Shown: piece after piece, positions 12,242 to 25,722 of the stretch | Position numbering within the stretch: the stretch's first letter is position 1 | Layout: the number at the start of each line of letters is the position of its first letter | Assembly (NCBI GenBank): GCA_022457065.1 | Contig: JAJGBQ010000002.1 | Location: 3,162,001-3,226,000 of the forward strand | DNA length: 64,000 nt | Direction of reading: 5' to 3' | Origin: Curvularia sp. ZM96 | Lineage: Eukaryota > Ascomycota > Dothideomycetes > Pleosporales > Pleosporaceae | Position numbers and translations under genes: made by a program | The notes under the pieces: generated by a model | The model's database searches: none | What the model was told of the DNA's origin: nothing | The model's input: the letters and a program-made list of their open reading frames with translations, nothing else

Positions 12242-13701
12242 GTTGAGAAGCGTGAGGAGGAGTGAGGATGTGGGCAGAAGAGGGAGGACAAAAACAGGAC
12301 AAGAAGTTCAGGCAGAAGCAGCAGGAGAGGCTGTCCAGCAGGAAGGAGTGCCGCGGGGCAGCACGCAGCTTAATATGGCTCAGATAGTACGGACGCGCGT
12401 AAGCAAGCCCAGATTGTGCATTGTATTTAGTTGCCGGTTCATCTCAACAGTACAGCGAAGCACAGCACAGCACAGCCGTGGCGTAGCCCCACCATGAGCA
12501 GCATGGAGCGCGGCATGCGAGCCCATGCGGTACGACGCGTCAATTGTTGGCCAGACCGCGGTATTTTCGAGGCTACGTGTAATGGTGCATTGGCCAGATG
12601 GCAGCTAACGTCGTATTGCAGTGTCGGCGCGAGAGCAGGGCGTGATAATTGGGGGGTGAATGGCATTCTGCCACGGCGTCATGGCGGGGTACCCCCCAAC
12701 ACGTGCCTGGCTAAGCATTTGTCCCTTGAAGCTTGTCGCGGAAGCCATACCCATCTGTCTTCACCGCCCCTCGTTCGCTTGACTGCTTTGGGACGCATAC
12801 TAGCTGCATTGGGGCGGCTAGGAGCGGGGTACAAGGAGCCGCGGGGGTACCGCCAGGTACGTACATTCGTCCATTCAACTGCATGGCACGCATAGCCATG
12901 ACATATTCCTGCCGAGTAGTCGGAAAGGGAGAGCTGTGTTTCAACACTACACATGGTTTGGTAGCTAACCATATGTATGCTGTGGCGTTGGTTCGGCTAT
13001 GCATGCACCGCCATGGATATCAGACCTCAGCTATCTACCAGAATCGTGGCCTCTTGTACATAGGACCGATTAGACGGTACCACTACAGAGCTGAGAAAAC
13101 AAGGTTCGGGTGCCGTACGGCGCGAACCTCGAGTTGCGGGAGCAAAATGGCCGTTAGTAGCCCACCCTCGCTGCCGCCCCAGTCGGTGGTATGCTGGGCA
13201 GTCCACTTCTCCCTTTACACGTTTCACCCAACACGACATCGCCAAGCTCGAGCATATCTCCTCCGATCCTAGTCGATCCCTAGTTCCGCTCGCGTATCGG
13301 TCTTCACGAGATTAAACATCGGAGCTGGATATGCAATCGTCCCTCGTGCCTCTACGTCCCCTTGGCGATTCTTGCAAAACACAAATGCTGTCTGACAGAT
13401 GCAAGCTTGTTCCACTGAGCTGTCTTACTGGTCCCCGTAAGCTGACTAAACGCCAACCGTTGCAAAAGGCAAGTACAGACAATTTGTGCTGTGAGGCCGT
13501 GTCCCAGGCCACTATTCGGGCCTACAATGTACCCCCACAGTATACAGCACTGACCAACACCAGGCGCCGTTGGAAGCAGCCAATTACTTTGGAGTAGTAC
13601 CTCGTTTCAACACTCCATTCCACGTGGGCCATAGCAACCGGCTGCATGCAGGCGAGAATGCTCCTTGTACGTATATGATCTTCGTTCCCTCTCTTCCTGC
13701 C
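12242..13701. other. intergenic spacer
   Basis: Promoter side of glutamate decarboxylase and 3' flank of the Zn2Cys6 regulator. A short CACAG-type repeat occurs at about 12458-12476. No gene could be supported. Confidence 0.45.
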
Positions 13702-16502
13702 TCAAATGATATTCGCTATGCTGATACGGCTTGCGCTCGACGGGGCCGGACTAGCATTTGGAGGCTTTGGCGGTGAATACGTGTCAGGAGTAAGCTGTAC
13801 TCGTTTGACCGGGTTATGAGGCGGCGGGTAGTAGGTCGGCGGTTGCGTATTTCGGTGAAGGCGCTCGTCCATCAACTGCCGTACCATGTGCTCAACCCGG
13901 CCCCAGTCATCCCATTCTGTACTTCCATTCCACCATGTGCTAGGTATCGCTCGTGGCGCCCTTCTATCTCGCATCGTTTCGTTACCTCCTGGCGATCTCA
14001 CAGCACCAGGCGCCACATCGTGGACAGACGTTGAAGGAGCCATATTGGTGCCTGCCCACACCCAGGAATGCTCCAGACTGCCCTGAGTATCCGCACTTAG
14101 GTATGCAATCATCTCCTCATCGTGTTCCAACTGGTTGTTGCCTCCGATGCCTTGCTGTATTCGCTCGAATAGTCGCTCTATAAAGAAAGCAATACTCTTG
14201 CCACAGGCTGCATTGATCTTGCGTGTGGAACCAATAGCTCTTAAGAAGTGTAAGCACACCAGAGCTGCATCGTACTCACCTCGGAAGCATAGAACCAGAA
14301 CGCACCGCCACATATGTAAGCATACAGCGTTACTGGCAACAACCGCTATCCTTTCTGTATCCGTCTTTCCAGTTTCCTGAACAGTGTGGTTGTATAACGC
14401 TCTCGACACATACTTGGCGGTGTCCTGGGCAATAGAGGCGCATCGCTCCAATGCATTCACCCGTGCGGCTGGACTGGCTAACGGACTGAGGTTGCGCCGG
14501 TACATGTGGAAACGTGCAGAGAGGAGGACGAAAACGGTTGGCAAAGCCCTGGCATCGAGCAGTGCACTTGAATCCGGTTGGTGATTTTCTGGAAGAAGTA
14601 GCAGCTTCGAGCGAAGTTGTTCATCAAAATCTTCTGTCGTTTGCGAAAGAATGATGCTAGACTTCAGGGCCTGTTGCAAGGGCGCATAGAGACGTGTTAT
14701 GTGTATTGTTGCTATGAATCCAGTGAAGTGTACGGGCTTCGTTGAAGAACGGATGGGCTCATTGGGCTGTATGTAACGATCGTCCAACGGCGATGGAAGC
14801 GAAATCTCGCAGTCACTCTCGTTGATAAGCATCGGTCGATTTGTCTCGAGAGACATAATCCTATGTAACAGTCAGTTCTAGGAGCGGCCAAGGTTGAACG
14901 GGTAGTTTTGCGCACCTGTCGCGAACGTAGGTGGACCACCAAAGTCTGCGTCGAATCTCTGCATCGAATGCGGACCAACAGTCCATTTCTGGGCTTATCT
15001 GAAGTTCCTGCACGACCCTTACCGCAGACGCAAGCCAGATGGAGCCTAGAGACCGCTTGTTGTTCTCTGAAGCAAATATGCTCAGCATTAAAGCTGCCTG
15101 GCCATGCGTGATAGTGAGGTCTTCTGACCAGAGCTGAAGAGCACTAGCCGCGATCTCAAACATAGCCTGGCCCTGCAACGACATATCCCGAATACCACTA
15201 TGCTCGGACCTAGGATGCAAGGAGCCACAAGCTAGTACTGCGAAGAACAAGCCAATCCAGTCCCGAGAGCAGCCTTCAAAGCTCCGTGAAGCATAGACCT
15301 CATCGACTTTGTGCTGAAACGTAGGCCAGTGGATTGCAGGATACCAAGCGTGTATAGTGTCGACATAGGACCGGGAAAAGTACGCATAGTCGGCACGAGA
15401 GGGAACCTCAGGCAGCGGCCAATCCGGCTCCGCAGGCCGGGACACATTTTGGTGAGGCGTGCCGAACACATTGCGGGCATGCTCTCGGATGCTACTACGA
15501 ACGTGGTCGAAATTGTCTAAGACGGGTACAGATATCTGCCGGGGTGCCAGTACTACTTTGGGGTATGCTTCTGAGTGTCGCCGCTTCAAGTCGTTTCGAT
15601 CCATATCCATGGCATTCTGATCGGATACCTTTGTCCGTAGCTGTGTATTCACATGAGTCAACTCAGCAATTTGACTTTGAAGGTCCTGGACCTGCCTGTG
15701 TCCAAGGTAAGCATTTCCACACTGAAACTTTGCACAAGACACTAAAGCTCACTTGATCGAGGACATTCGGCGATTTGTCTCCTTGGTGAACTGACACCTG
15801 TGATTTCGGCTAGAACACTCTGAACATGCTGAGGTCTCGGTAGCGTCGCACTGTGAACAGGGTTAGCAAATGCCAACAGAGGACCCCCTCGTCCGCCTGC
15901 TCAAGCCATGCGTACAAATAGTGTACCTTCGCTGAAATAGGGGCACACAGATGCCCCCGGATGCATGCTTGCTTAATGCGCGGATATGGACTATGGATGT
16001 CTGAACGGACACCCAGCCAGAGTCAAGATGGCCTATGTGTCCCCCGCACCTCTCCAACCAGCTATCGTGTTGCTCGCATCTGTGGGGGACAGGTGGAAGA
16101 GGGTGCTTGTCTGGGTTGTTACAGCCCTGCTGTGACTTGGAAACTCACCTTTACTTTGCGTTCTCGACATGCATCGCATGAAGGATCCTTTCTGCGTTGT
16201 CTGTAGGCTCGTTTTTGCGCGTTCAGATTTGCGGACGATGATTGGGTGGGAGAAATCATCAAGCCGGTACCATCTTGGTGTTGGATTTCCGGTAAGCCTG
16301 CAGGAGCGGTGCTCGGTGATGCCGAATGGCCGTAAGAAGTCGAAAGGTAGTTTGGTGACCTGGAACCTAGCGTAGGTATGCTAGGCGCAGCAAGAAGAGT
16401 TGCTGGACGAGTGATTGGCTGCGCCAGGGCGAAGGGATTTGGTGCAGGTACCATGGTTGTTGGTGATGGTCCGTCTGGGCTTGTAGGGGACTTGTGCGTC
16501 AT
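13702..16502 (-). CDS. Zn(II)2Cys6 transcription factor with fungal-specific regulatory domain
   Basis: Four exons (16502-16149, 15850-15753, 15695-14916, 14860-13702) join in frame to 796 residues. The start is the ATG at 16502; codons before it lead only to a GTG. The Cys6 zinc cluster begins at about residue 110 and is split by a 298-bp intron immediately before the third Cys: CDACRERKVK in exon 1, C-x7-C-x2-C-x6-C in exon 2. Spacing is C-x2-C-x6-C-x7-C-x2-C-x6-C. It is followed by a linker and a short heptad-like helix (QVQDLQSQIAELTHVNTQLR), probably for dimerisation. The middle-homology domain runs from about DYAYFSRSYVDTIHAWYP through RRRLWWSTYVRDR. The C-terminal 130 residues are Pro/Ser-rich. 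It is a nuclear DNA-binding regulator; targets are unknown. Confidence 0.92.
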
Positions 16503-18964
16503 GTCTAACAACACGCCTGCGTCGAGGAGGTGAAAATCTTGCTGGTGTGACTTTGGATGAATTACGAGGGGCTTTTGAACGAGATATCGTCACTGTAGAG
16601 TAGTACGTGGTCGTAGCAGTGGCAGCTGAGCCCAACGCCACTCCAGATGCCCCAACGATCTGAACACTTTCGTGGCACCAGGCAGACACAGGCAACCAAT
16701 GAGAAAAGGCTGTCAGCGCATACTGCTGCCGTGGCGTCAAGGCGGGGGGGCGTGCGGTGTGATAGATCGAGTCGATGAACAGACCGTCAGTGTAGAGCGG
16801 GGAACCCGTATGGAAGAGCAGAGGATTTGGTAGAAGGAAAATAGCCTGAGGCGTACACTCTGCAAGCTGGATGCGCCGTGGTCGGGCAGTGTTCCGTGTC
16901 GCTTGGTCAAGTGCTCTCAGCCAACCGATGGGTCAGTGGGCGAGGGATGTCCAAGCTTGGAGTAACAATCGGGAGCAAGGACGGCTAGAGTGGAAGGGAC
17001 GACCCGCAGGTACTTGTTCTATTAGTTCAACGTCTACCAAGGGCCACCGGGCGTGAGGAAGTGGGAGGCGTCTGTCTCGGTCAAGAGGGCGGCAAGGGTG
17101 ACCAGGGTGGTTGTGACAGAAGGATTGGTTCCACGTCCGTACGAAAGCAATACTCCCAATGGTGATGCTGCAATGCTGATTAGCTCGAGAGTCCGGAGCG
17201 TGGTGGTGGAGACCCTGGCGCAGCTTCCGGCGCGGCGAGCGAACAACAAGGTTTGAGTCGCCGCAGTGCCTGTCAATATTGGACGGAGAGTACGAGAGCC
17301 GGGGAAGAGTGGGCGGAGGCGGCCCCTTGGCAGTACATGTGACGCTGTACAGTCCGGTGAGTGCTGGACGTACAATGGCAAAGCAAAGGTCGGCGTGGGC
17401 GAGTCCCAGAGTCCCGGATCGGTTTGGTCGTGCGGCAGCAAAAAGAGAAAGGGAAATGCTGTCGACGGAAGCGTCTGGCGTACAGGACATGCGCGTATGC
17501 AGGAGGCAGCGAAGCTTTTTGCGGGTCCAGAGTGCCACCAAAGTCGAGATATAGATAATGGCTCGACTTGGGCCAGCGGGTGGGGCCATGGAGGTTACTG
17601 TATGCATGGTTGCGTGCCTGTGTTTCGTGAATACAGCCCAATGGCTCCGGAGAGCGGGTACGGAGCACGGCGCTTGCTTGCTACGGGACAAGACAGGGCG
17701 AGGCCTGTGGCTCTAGGACAACACGGGAGGCCATCTCCGTGGTCGACTCGGACGCAGATCCGGGAGGTTAGGCTGGAGGGAGTCCCAGACGGCGTCATGA
17801 AGCCTCATTGTTCCAGAAGATGATCGGTTCGTGCCTAAATGCCCAGCGGTCCACAACGCTTCTCCCAAAACGCCCAGGACAAGCCTCTTCGGCGAGATTC
17901 CAGCAGGGGTCAACCTGCATGTGGGAATTGGAGGCTTTTTTTTTCGCTACCGCCTGTCACCTGTGGCCAAGATGTCTAAGGGCACGTCGGAAGTGCATGG
18001 CGAGGAGGTGGCGAAGACTGCGACGGCGGCGCAGAGGGACTCGCAAACCAACGTGTCCAGGCGGTATGTCTGTACCGAGCGCGCCGTCAGGGCGGTTCAG
18101 CCGAGCGCGCTGGGTGGGTGAGGCTGCAGGATGGGGGTTTGGCTTGGGTGCATGGCATGGCTACCGTCCGACAGGACACGGCCAGACGGGCTAAGCCGCA
18201 AGCAGAAGCCAACGGCGGGTGCGCCACAGACGTCAAGCCACTGGTCCCCACCGCGCACCTGTCACCCAGACGTAATGCAATGCTGAGATTGGCGGGAGTG
18301 GCGGCGACTCGAGTGCTGAGACGTGCGACTGCAACTCTCCTTCGCCTGCCCACTGCCGATGCACAACCCGCCCGCCCCGTTTGCAACCAGGGCCCGGCCA
18401 TCGTTGGGACCATGCACCATCCTCCGAGGCGATCCCTGGGCTGAGTTCGCTGCTGCTCGAGCACTGCGCCGTACGACTGTGGTACCACATGCCAGAACGT
18501 GTTTCCCCACGTTTGGCGTGGCCGCGCCCGTCCCGAGAGACCCACTCAGCAACCTCGCGCCTACGCCCACGCACGCCAGCTTTTTATCCGTATCCAGTCC
18601 TGTCCTGTCCTGGCCTGGCCTGGCCTGGCCTTGTTTTGCTCACGCTCACGCGGCGGCGAGCCCATTTCACGTCAGACGCTAGACCGCGTCCCGAGGGCGG
18701 TGACCAGGCACCAGGTCTGCCACGGGCGGCTCGTATTCACGCTCAACTGCCGAACCGCTCGTCTACATCTAGACCATGGAGCCTTGCCCATCCATCGCCA
18801 CGTCCCAAGCTGACAGCTGCCGGTCGCCTAGCAAGCGCGGATCGGGAGCCCTATGAGGCGTTCGCCGGAGGCCTCAAACACTGACACGCACAGCTGCCAT
18901 GTTTCTGATACACGGCTTGGCGCCCACTAGCCTCTGCCCGGGCGAGCTCCCATCTCAGCACCTT
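16503..18964. other. GC-rich intergenic stretch, no gene supported
   Basis: Many overlapping open frames occur on both strands simply because the DNA is GC-rich; none shows a domain. A run of GGCCT/GTCCT-type pentamers lies at about 18598-18634. It may hold the promoter and leader of the zinc-cluster gene. Confidence 0.4.
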
Positions 18965-19698
18965 CTACGATACGCCACTCGGAGCTTTGCTTGTTTGGCT
19001 TTTGTTTCTCCCTTCCCTCCCTCCCTCGTCGCACCCGTCGCGTGCTGCGGGCGCCAGCCAGCATGTCTGCCGTTGAATATTGATTACATGCGGTTGCGCG
19101 CCTTGGCGGCTTCCATGGCCTTGAGCGGCCACGGCACAGAGACCCCTACCCACGATCTGCGCAAGTGATCGCTTGCTGATCATTCATGATTGCGCGGCCC
19201 CCCTGACGCACCGGCACTTACCGTTGCAGGAAGCCAGCCGAGGGGCTCTTGACAAAGGCGACATGACACGGCGCCCTTCGAATCAACCACGACGATGCTA
19301 GACTGCCCGTCCGCAACACAGGGCCGAATCATCCTCAGCTCCCACGCCTGCAACCCGAAAGGCGCCGTTAGCGACACGCTAGCCTTCCGCCTAGCCTGTC
19401 TCCAGCGCCGCTGATCAACGCCCTGCGACACCTGATAGAGATACCGTGCAGAAAATCTTGCACGCGCTTGGAGAAGGAGAAAAAGCTTGGTAGCCCCCCA
19501 TGCAGGGCCAAAGTCGCAAAAGAGACATGTATACCAGAGATCGGTGGCGACCTGACGACGCGTCCATCTCGCGGCAGGCATTTGCGGCACGTCGGCGCAC
19601 GCTGTCAAGACTCCTAAAAAGGCATCAATCGACAAGATGATCGGCAGCAGGATCCAACGTGGTTGCCCCTGCAATATCCGCCCGCACCTGATTTCCAT
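18965..19698 (-). CDS. possible two-exon hypothetical protein
   Basis: This is a weak candidate. An ATG at 19698 opens 159 codons that end exactly at a strong GTAAGT donor (after base 19222). An acceptor before 19156 continues in frame for 63 codons to a stop at 18965, giving 222 residues. A hydrophobic stretch (RWILLPIILSIDAFLGVL) lies near the N-terminus. No domain is recognised and the second exon is low in information. The donor and frame agreement argue for a gene; the GC-rich context with many chance frames argues against. Transcript evidence would settle it. Confidence 0.28.
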
Positions 19699-21445
19699 GC
19701 CTGGTCCTGTTCGGAACGTGCCAGGACTTTGTGAGGCCGCTTCTGCATATGTACACACACACAATCACATAACCCCCCCGTCAACGGCACACGACCGCGG
19801 GATTTTGCTTGCATCCATACCCGTTCATATGTCGGCCTCATCTCCGATCCTGTCCGTGGCAATTATGAATGCCGATTACCAAGATCTTGGTCATCACCGG
19901 CTTCGCAACTTGAGACGAGTCTGGTGCCGCACTGTCAAATTCGCCACGGTGTAATGTCCCGACTGAGTGGCTCAGTGAACCCCAAAACTCCAAACCTTAA
20001 CTCGACTACCTCCACTCAACCACTCCAAGAAGGACGAATCGAGACATTGTATCCCTCTGCATAACGGCAAATTCTACGTTGCTTCGTCCGATGAGCATTC
20101 TCGCTAGCACTAGATCAGGCTCGCTAGCACCACTAACCACGCTGTAGGGCTTAGTGCTACCCATCTCATATCTTTGAACAGTCATGCATAACACCAAATT
20201 CTGCTTACAATATCGCTTGTACTGCGTTTCAAGTATTCTCATAGGCAACGCTGAGTACCTTCGGCTGCTGGATACCCTTGACAGCTAGTCTGCTAAGCCG
20301 CGTCGGTACATTTCCCCGCTGCATACAAAGTCGTTGCTATAGGCGTCAGCCGCCAAGACCTTGACTCAGTAACCTGTATCCTGCCAATTCGCAATACTAA
20401 ATTCACTCCTATGTTGATTTGCTTTTTATGCACCATCAGCACTGCCGCAGTGCGTAAGAATTGCTTACAGGTTGAGTCCGCTGGTTGAGACCCGAGTAGG
20501 CAGAAAAAGATGCTCAGCTCCACGACTCTGTCATCGGCGTTGACCTGCAAGATCGCAGTTATTAGCGACGGCCCGCCAGCCTCAGGCCCCCACCCTGCAG
20601 CCAAATGATGAAACAACGACAGCACAAAAAGTAATTACGTCTATAAATATTCCAGCCAGTTTCTCAGGTTTTTTTTTTTCGCCTCGCTTAAAGCACCAGC
20701 CTACGGCTCGGCCAGACCCTCCTCTCCTCGGCACGAATCTCCGAGCGCAAGAGCCTGTTCAGCTCCACAGTCTCCGACTAACCGGTAAAGTAGAGCACAC
20801 GGATCATGTGGATGAAGAATTGTGGAAGTCGGGGCCTTGTGGGGCCTTAGGAGCCTTATGATGTAGTACGCTTGACGCGGTTGAGTAGAATAGACAGAAC
20901 GAGTTGACGAGCCTGAATGCCAAGGGAATCTTTCCACGTTACGAACGTGGCATCTACGCCCGTATCTGACAACCTCGGCATGTGTTGTTTTTTGAAGCTG
21001 TGCGCACGACGAGGATCGGATAGGTAACTTGAAAAAAAAGACAGGAAGTGGGGTATAACGGGAAAAAGAAACGTCGACGCCAAGCAGCATTGCCCTGTTA
21101 CTCGGAAAAGCAATCTCACATCTTGTGCGCAACCTTGTTGTTGAACTGAAATCGTGACAAATCCTTGTCAACGCAATACCCTGGATGCTTGAGCAAGATT
21201 GCTTGTGTATTGGTGGAACCAGCAGACCGGGAAGGCCTGTCAAATTGACTCAGAGGAGAGCGTAGGCAACCCGGAAGACACGGTGTGACAGTGATGTGTC
21301 AGAGCTTCATGACAGGCAGTCATGTCGAGGGGGATATGACTGTCCTTGTGAGACAGGATCTGATCGTGTGATAAGCTGCAAAAGATCGTCTGGACGTACT
21401 TCGTATATATACAGAAGAAACAGAAATATCTTATCACGACGACTC
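19699..21445. other. intergenic, no gene supported
   Basis: Contains minus-strand open stretches at 20293-20625 and 20701-21243 without recognisable domains, and a short poly-T tract near 20670. I see nothing else. Confidence 0.4.
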
Positions 21446-22533
21446 TCACTCTTCACCAGCCGGAATCTTCATCCCATGCATCCCCTGATATCCACTCCTC
21501 TCGGGCCTCTTCCATTCCCCCAGCACCTCCGCCCTCACCTCCTCCTTAATCTCAAACACCTCGACATGAATCGGCCGACACGTACTCTTCATATCGGGTT
21601 TATCCCCCTTACTCTCGTCCGCCTGGTGCCACCCCCAAGCGCTCAAGTCGCCCCCGGGACATGTACTCAACGCACATAGCAAATCCTGCTCCGCGAAAAA
21701 CGTAATGAAACTGTCTTTCGTGGCCGGACTGGCTTCCATAAAGTAGCGGCCTTGGGAATCTAGCCCAGTGACTTGAAACACGTTCAGTACGTCGTGCACA
21801 TCGAACTCTGTCAGCCCGTGCGGCAGCACTGCTCGCACAAGATTCGAGTGGCAGTGAAAATCGTAGCTTGCGCCGGTGAGCATGTGGGATACTGTTTTTT
21901 GTCAGCCTCTGCCTCAACAAAGACGCCCATTTACTTCTCCCCCCTGCTGCAGGTAAACCCATCACCACCCCCACCACCACCACGCTCATATCCCCCATCC
22001 CCCCCAGCCATAAAATCAAGATAGGAGACAAAAGCCATACCATAGGGATCACACCTCGTCCCCAGCAAATCATGACACCTACCACCCCACCTCGTCACCA
22101 CCCCCCGCTCATCCGTCCTGCCTCCCTCCGCCCTTTCCCCAGAAATCTCGCACCCATCCTCCACCATTCCACAAAGCGGCCTCATAAACGGCAGATTCGA
22201 CCACAACCGATCCCCTTGCTTCACATGCGTGCCTTGTAACTGGCGCGTTCGAGCCGCCCAGAAGCGCTCGCGAGGGTCCGATGCATTCCAGATATTCAAG
22301 TCGCCGACTTGCGGCCCGGAAGGAGTGGAAAGCCGGAATAGGGAGCCGGCGGGGACGCGCCAGGCGTGTGCGCTGCGGGGCGGGATAAGTGTGTCGTGGG
22401 TCTTTTGGAGGGAAGAGGGCGGGAGGGAGCGGAGAGTGGTGTAGAGGGATGTTGGGGGGTGCAGGGGGGACGAGGCAGAGGTGGGGAAGTAGGCGGGTGC
22501 GGGGGGAATGTTGAACTGCGAGTTTGAAGTCAT
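21446..22533 (-). CDS. DUF1989 (urea carboxylase-associated family) protein
   Basis: Two exons (22533-22041 and 21891-21446) join in frame to 312 residues across a 149-bp intron with donor GTATGG and acceptor CAG. The join gives GTRCDPY followed by VSHMLTGASYDFHCHSNL, matching the family's usual run without insertion. Other family blocks are PAGSLFRL near residue 60, VGDLNIWN, the conserved DVHDVLNVFQVTGLD segment, and AEQDLLCALSTCPGGDLS with its metal-binding Cys. Bacterial relatives sit beside urea carboxylase genes; the fungal role is not established, though a nitrogen link is often assumed. The N-terminal 45 residues are Pro/Ser-rich. Reading through the intron would add a false glycine-rich insert. 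Confidence 0.88.
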
Positions 22534-22980
22534 GGCTGGGCTGGTGGTGGTGGGCTGATGGTGATGTGATGTTTGTGTTTGTTGAAGTTAGACGTGCATG
22601 CTGTCAGAAGGGAATGACGGGTAACACTACATGACATTAATGCAAGCGGAAACTCGCGCGCCCTGCATGTACTACGATTGACTAGTCTGGGATCCACTGG
22701 TTTGTATGTAGGCTTCAAAGCCGGCGATAACCGTGTTTTGCTGCTACCATGGGCCGACATCGGGTGCGCTTTACAAGCGGTAGACTTGCTTCTGATGAGT
22801 CTGAGTCCACAACTTGAAGAAACTTCTGGCGTATGCCTGAGAAAAGCAGTTTTGGTGTATAATTCATGATTCTTTTTGTGTACTAAATCCCACTTTTTGA
22901 ACTCCACTATGATGTTTTTTATGCCCCATGCCAGATTTGAAACCTGAAAATGACTTGAACCACGAACAACACAGCACAGC
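22534..22980. other. intergenic spacer
   Basis: Promoter of the DUF1989 gene and 3' flank of the isopropylmalate synthase gene. No gene seen. Confidence 0.5.
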
Positions 22981-25003
22981 CTATACACCCGCACTCTGAA
23001 CGTCTGCTTGCTCACCGTTCACAGCAGCCTCCAGCTTGTCAACGATGGTACTTCCGTTTGCCTTCTCCTTATTTGTTGGACTCGACTCGGGGCTAGAAAT
23101 CTCCAGAGTATTTGATCGCTTGGGACGGAAAGGGATAGGCGTTGTTGGTCTTGACGACAGGAACTACCATGTATTAGCACCTTGTTTGAAACAAAAAATC
23201 AATTCCAAAAACTCACCGAAGAAGCCGCACTCAGCATGGCAATCAGAGATGCTTGGACCACATCTTGATGGATGCCTACACCCCAAACCTTATGAGAGCT
23301 TCCAGCAGCAGTACAACCTATGTACGTCGCCGCTTTAGCGTCCTTGCTGGTACCAATCGTGTGCTCGTTGTAGTCTACAACGTCTAGGTCGATGCCCAGA
23401 CTCCTCAGCGCATCAGCCAGGGACGACAGCGCACCATTGCCCGATCCCCGAATGCGGTGCTCTTGGCCGTCAATCTCAATGATACCAGTGAAAATACGGC
23501 GAAGATTGCTATTGCTGACTGTCTTGCCTTCTTGTGGGGGCTGAGGTGTGGCTGAGCGATCTGCCTTGATCTCGTAGTCAATAAGGGAGAAGCGTGGGTT
23601 ACGCTTGAGGTGGTATGCCTCTTCGAAGAGGACTGTGATTTCGCTGGGCAAAAGTTCACGGCCAAGCATGTCCGTCTCCTTTTGGACAATCTTGGAGAAG
23701 GCAATTTGCAGACCGCGCGGCAGGTCGAGTTCGAGCTGGCGCTGGATGATCCAAGCAATACCTCCCTTTCCACTTTGTGAATTGACACGAATGATGGCTT
23801 CGTATGTGCGACCAATGTCTTGCGGGTCGAGAGGGAGGTATGGAATCTGCCATCGGCTCTCGTTTGTCGCGCCGTTCTTCTGCCGCAGCTGGAAACCCTT
23901 TTTGATTGCGTCCTGATGTGAGCCACTGAAAGCGCACACGACGAGCTGGCCACCATAAGGCGCGCGGGGATGAACTGGAATCTTGTTGCAGCTCTCAACC
24001 ATGTCAATGACCGACTTGAGGTCAGAGAAGTCAATCTTGGGGTGAATTCCCTGGGTGTAGAGGTTCAGGCCCAGAGTTACAAGGTCGACATTTCCTGTGC
24101 GCTCTCCGTTTCCAAACAGCGTTCCTTCTACACGGTCTGCACCTGCCATCTGGGCCAACTCCGCAGCCGCCACGGCGCAACCGCGGTCGTTGTGTGGGTG
24201 CAGCGACACGCAAATCTTTTCCCTCTCGCTAATGTTTTTGCAGAAGTACTCAATCTGGTCGGCATACACGTTGGGCGTAGACATCTCGACAGTGGCTGGC
24301 AGGTTGAAGATGATTGGGTTCTCAACGGAAGGTTCCCATGCTGCCTTGACTGCCTCGCAGACCTCGATGACGAACTCTGGCGACGAGTCTGAGAAGGTCT
24401 CTGGCGAGAACTCATAAGACCAATGTGTGCCAGCCTGCTCTGGGTCGTCCTTTGTTATTGACCGCGCATACTTTGTGCATTCGACAGCAAGGGCGAGGGT
24501 CTCCTCGTTGTTCATGTTGAAGACAATTTGCTGGAAGCAAGGGCTTGTCGCAAGGTACAGGTGGAGAATGGCTTTGCGCGCACCCTTGAGGGAGTCGACG
24601 GTTCGGCGGATGAGCTCCTTGCGACACGGCGAGAGGACCTGTATAGCGACATCGTCTGGTATTACACCGGGCGTTTGGATGAGGCGTTGTGTGAAGTCAA
24701 AGTCAGTCTGCGACGCCGAGGGAAACGAAACCTCAATTTCCTTGTAGCCCAGCTTGACGAGCATCTGGAAGTAGTCCCATTTTTGGGCGCCATCCTAAGG
24801 CCTGCGTTAGTGTACAGTCACACTGCAGCGACATATTGGTAGTAACACACCATGGGATCGACTAGACTCTGGTTACCATCTCGCAGATCCGTCGACAGCC
24901 AGCGCGGAGGCTTGTCGATGGTCTTGTTTGGCCATGTCCTGTCTGGCAGGTGCAATGGCTTAAAGGGCTGATATTTCTTCCATGGCTCTGCAAGCATCGG
25001 CAT
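22981..25003 (-). CDS. LEU4: alpha-isopropylmalate synthase (leucine biosynthesis)
   Basis: Three exons (25003-24851, 24794-23217, 23163-22981) join in frame to 637 residues. The enzyme condenses acetyl-CoA with 2-ketoisovalerate, the first committed step of leucine synthesis, in mitochondria or cytosol. The start MPMLAEPWKKYQPFKP matches fungal LeuA starts as I recall them. The catalytic TIM-barrel shows the metal motif DLRDGNQSL in exon 1 and LHPHNDRGC in exon 2. The C-terminal LeuA regulatory domain (about residues 420-560) contains RRIFTGIIEIDGQEHRI and GTSKDAKAATYIG and is where leucine feedback acts. The last intron is 53 bp; the third exon adds a 60-residue Ser/Pro-rich tail missed if translation is followed to the in-intron stop at 23199. 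I saw no clear mitochondrial presequence upstream. Confidence 0.95.
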
Positions 25004-25722
25004 GTTGGAGTTTGGCGACGCGCTGTACTATTTCCTGAGTCAATTGGTTCCGCTAGCCGACGGCGCGGAAGGGGAAACGAGTGATGTTTTTGATGGATGA
25101 GGAGGCAGGGGACCACGAAGAAAGTGGATTGATAGAGAGAAAGTCGTCGAGGTGAAGTATTAGTAACGGACTACTGAGGTATGAATCACAACTATGAAAA
25201 AAAAGAAAAGTTTGGTGCTCGGTGATTCAAGGGCGTTAAGGTTTGTGCTGAATGGCATATGACGATGCGGGGCGCAGAAAATCGCTTGCGGCCTGTGCTT
25301 TGATTTGCGGGGTCCGATTTCGGGCTGCGAGAAGTGACGGCACCCGGGCCAATTGCATTCTGGCTATTGGCTGTCTACCGGCTGTCTGTTGGATTGTCGG
25401 AAAAGTGCATCGCAAGCAATTTGTAGAGTGCATGGTGGTGGGCAACAACGACGAGCACGCAGATTGCATACGAGCATCGAGCGCTTCGGCTGCGGGGTGT
25501 GGGAACAGCAACGTCAAGGCGAGTCAACGACTACGGATATTTCAGGAACGCCGTCTAGCGCATACTCCAATTCGCCCAAAAAAGAAACTGCCTGGTAATA
25601 CGTACAAAACGAACGCCTGCATCCATCGACGACTACCACGTCGGTCTGCTGTGTCACCGCCAAACCGGGGCGGTAACCTGCCGGTCCGGTGGCTATCTGC
25701 ATGCTGCAAATCCTTAACCATG
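25004..25722. other. intergenic spacer
   Basis: Promoter and leader of the isopropylmalate synthase gene, then the 3' flank of the next minus-strand gene. No gene supported. Confidence 0.5.

Noticed and set aside
16933..17691. 252-codon minus-strand open frame
   Set aside because: GC-rich DNA gives several overlapping long frames here on both strands; none has a domain.
20701..21243. 180-codon minus-strand open frame
   Set aside because: No domain or splice support; low-information sequence.
21892..22040. Glycine-rich insert within the DUF1989 protein
   Set aside because: It is an intron: using donor GTATGG and the CAG acceptor restores the family sequence without insertion.
23199..23216. 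Stop codon ending isopropylmalate synthase at SFWN
   Set aside because: The preceding bases form a GTGAGT donor; the third exon continues in frame.
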